From JBPBPI01 sp050954885 (lineage in GTDB: Bacteria; Pseudomonadota; Alphaproteobacteria; Caedimonadales; Caedimonadaceae), in assembly GCA_050954885.1 (NCBI GenBank), contig JBPBPI010000195.1:1-6871 (forward strand): a DNA stretch of 6,871 bases, written 5' to 3'. Of the stretch, positions 5,186 to 6,871 are shown piece after piece (within the stretch, counting starts at the first letter, position 1; each line of letters opens with the position of its first letter). Under the pieces are notes generated by a model that did not search any database, was not told the DNA's origin, and saw only the letters and a list, made by a program, of their open reading frames with translations. A program made the position numbers and the translations under genes.

Positions 5186-6871
5186 ATGAAACTTTTCTGT
5201 AACTTAGTTCTTGCTTGGCTGCTACTGGTCGGGCCAGCGGCAAGAGCCGATTATCCAGGTCCGCTGATCACCGGCACCAGTGCCACACTATACGGAAGCG
5301 GCCAGCCGTCGTCTTCCGTAGGGACGGTGGGCCAGAGCTACCTAGACCTTGTGACTGGTTCGGCTGGGTCTGGCTTCTGGACGCGCTCGGCCACTGGTTG
5401 GACACAAGTGGGCACGCTCAACGCGCCCACTTTGTCACCTGTTCTTACGCAAACTCTTCCATCGGTGACGTCCTTTTTCGTCGGTGCGAACATCACCGAT
5501 CTTGCTTCCGGTTCGGTTTTTCCCGGAGTAGCGGGAACCGATTACGGAGTTCCGAAGCAAACGGATATTACCTATCTCGCGAGTCGCGGTGAAAAGGTAA
5601 TTCGTCTTCCGGTGTTTTGGGAGCGACTACAACCGACTTTGAACGGCGCCCTTGACCCGGCGTATCTTAGCTACATCACATCGGCAGCTACCTACGCCTC
5701 TTCAGTTGGTTCGGGAATTATCCTGGACGTGCACAACTATGGCGGCTACAGCAACGCCGGGACATTAGGTTCAACCGGCCTCCCCTACACGGCGTTCGCA
5801 GACCTTTGGGCGCGCATCAGCACGGCCCTGGTCAACCAAGCAGGCGTCATCGGCTACGACCTGATGAACGAACCCATTTCGCTTGGTAGCAATTTGCAGC
5901 CGGCCATGCAGGCGGCTATTACCGCGATCCGTGCAAAAGATACTTCGCACCGGATCTTCGTTGAAGGCGATGGCTATTCCGGCACGGGCTCCTGGACGAG
6001 CTATTCGGAAAATGCCGCGCTTTATACGCTGACCGATCCGTCAGGATTGCTCACGTATGAAGGGCATATGTATAACGACTGTGACAATTCGGGCACGCAC
6101 TCGAATTGGGCTTTGCAGAGCACCGATCCATCTTTGGACAAGACTGGAACGACTTGCACGTCGGCGCAGGCTGTTACTGTTACGACCGGTGTAGACCGGT
6201 TGAAGCCGTTCGTTGGTTGGTGTTCGACGCACGCCGTTTCTTGCATGATCGGCGAGAATGGTGTCGGCAGTGATCCTTCTTGGATAACGGCAGAAGACAA
6301 CAATCTCGCCTACCTCAAGGCGAACAACATCGGGGAAATCTATTTCACCGCTGGCGGATTCTACTCGGCCTATGCGTTCGGTATCGAGCCGCAATCAACA
6401 GGTCAGCAGCCGGGTAACGTCATTGACACGCCGCAGCAGGGCGCGCTTGAGCATTACAGCGGCGTCAACAATTCGGTCTACGGTGTTTCCGGCCCGACGT
6501 ATGGGACATCTGGTGCCGTCTCAACAGCCTTCACAATCACGGTGCATGGCTATATCGCTGCTGCGACCACGATCACGCCGAACGACAACAGCGCGGGTGG
6601 CACCTTCTCACCGGCTTCGACGACGCTGCCCGTGGGGGATAACGCTTCTGCAACTTTCACCTACACGGCGCCCGGCGCGGCTCTGTATAAGATCAGCTTC
6701 ACAAACAACCAAGGCTGGACGAACCCGGCCAGTGTTGGCTATTCGACTCGTGTGGACCTTCTGAAGGAAGTTGCGGCCGGCTCTGGCGCTACTCCGGTCA
6801 ACATCCTTTCCTTGCGTTGCGTCAACACGGCCTGGGTGAACCCCATTGTCAATCTGCGGCGTGACAGCGAC
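5186..6871 (+). CDS. Secreted GH5 glycoside hydrolase (cellulase-like) with fibre-type flanking domains, 3' end outside window
   Basis: The frame is open for 562 codons to the window edge. A signal peptide (core 7-16, ARA at 19-21) is followed by a short segment, GTVGQSYLDLVTGS with GWTQVGTL (46-78), of a kind seen in tail fibres. The GH5 barrel spans about 80-400: RLPVFWERLQP at 140-150, LDVHNYGGY at 180-188, LMNEP with acid/base E229, GHMYNDCDNSGTH from G293, and IGENG with nucleophile E357. The DNSGTH block resembles subfamily-5 endoglucanases. Four cysteines (299, 324, 346, 353) suit an exported fold. Residues about 434-522 look Ig-like. The expected activity is endo-cleavage of a beta-1,4-glucan, but the true substrate is unknown. 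The start is the first ATG after a 39-base gap; its ribosome binding site is weak. Truncation is by the window only. Confidence 0.88.
   Translation, partial: MKLFCNLVLAWLLLVGPAARADYPGPLITGTSATLYGSGQPSSSVGTVGQSYLDLVTGSAGSGFWTRSATGWTQVGTLNAPTLSPVLTQTLPSVTSFFVGANITDLASGSVFPGVAGTDYGVPKQTDITYLASRGEKVIRLPVFWERLQPTLNGALDPAYLSYITSAATYASSVGSGIILDVHNYGGYSNAGTLGSTGLPYTAFADLWARISTALVNQAGVIGYDLMNEPISLGSNLQPAMQAAITAIRAKDTSHRIFVEGDGYSGTGSWTSYSENAALYTLTDPSGLLTYEGHMYNDCDNSGTHSNWALQSTDPSLDKTGTTCTSAQAVTVTTGVDRLKPFVGWCSTHAVSCMIGENGVGSDPSWITAEDNNLAYLKANNIGEIYFTAGGFYSAYAFGIEPQSTGQQPGNVIDTPQQGALEHYSGVNNSVYGVSGPTYGTSGAVSTAFTITVHGYIAAATTITPNDNSAGGTFSPASTTLPVGDNASATFTYTAPGAALYKISFTNNQGWTNPASVGYSTRVDLLKEVAAGSGATPVNILSLRCVNTAWVNPIVNLRRDSD

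Noticed and set aside
5215..5592. Forward open frame of 125 codons inside the GH5 gene
   Set aside because: It is out of frame with the GH5 protein, whose signal peptide and catalytic motifs are continuous through this region.
6372..6764. Forward open frame of 130 codons inside the 3' part of the GH5 gene
   Set aside because: It is Arg/Ser-rich and out of frame with the Ig-like domain, which is continuous here.

Overview
The window looks like a late-gene region of a tailed phage or prophage from a GC-rich bacterium, most likely an alphaproteobacterium. Hand counts of sample 60-base lines give about 60% G+C in the lysis genes, 67-72% in the fibre genes and 50-60% in the last gene. The phage assignment rests on a compact endolysin/holin pair followed by proteins built from familiar tail-fibre modules. 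No integrase, attachment site, tRNA, packaging gene or core bacterial gene is present, so free phage and integrated prophage cannot be told apart, and the host genus cannot be named. All genes are on the + strand and nearly every base is coding; no gene-free stretch reaches 300 bases.

Positions 1-970 hold three small envelope-type genes: the end of a membrane-anchored protein (1-177), a 195-residue protein with one membrane helix (174-761, overlapping the first by ATGA), and a 49-residue proline-rich exported peptide (821-970). A terminator-like hairpin with a UUCG tetraloop (976-1003) follows and runs directly into the ribosome binding site of the next gene.

Positions 1017-1806 form the lysis cassette: a GH108 muramidase endolysin that starts with GTG, then a two-helix holin one base later. 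A 167-residue protein with a probable small beta-sandwich phage domain (1852-2355) comes next and joins the first fibre gene through TGATG.

Positions 2355-6871 are the unusual part. Three consecutive genes each start with a clear Sec signal peptide, yet the mature proteins are made of tail-fibre modules. The first (590 aa) has sixteen 20-residue alanine-rich repeats. The second (338 aa) has two copies of an APLDATKLVP linker and a GGTG motif. Both end in the same cysteine-containing C-terminal module, duplicated almost base for base over part of its length. The third gene, open to the end of the window (at least 562 aa), is a secreted GH5 glycoside hydrolase resembling subfamily-5 cellulases. 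It lies between a short fibre-type N-terminal segment and a C-terminal Ig-like domain.

Working picture (inference): after lysis-gene expression the locus makes a set of exported, probably disulfide-bonded, adhesive fibre proteins plus a polysaccharide-cleaving enzyme. They may help virions cross a beta-glucan or cellulose matrix around the host. The signal peptides are the feature this picture explains least well, and they deserve the closest look.
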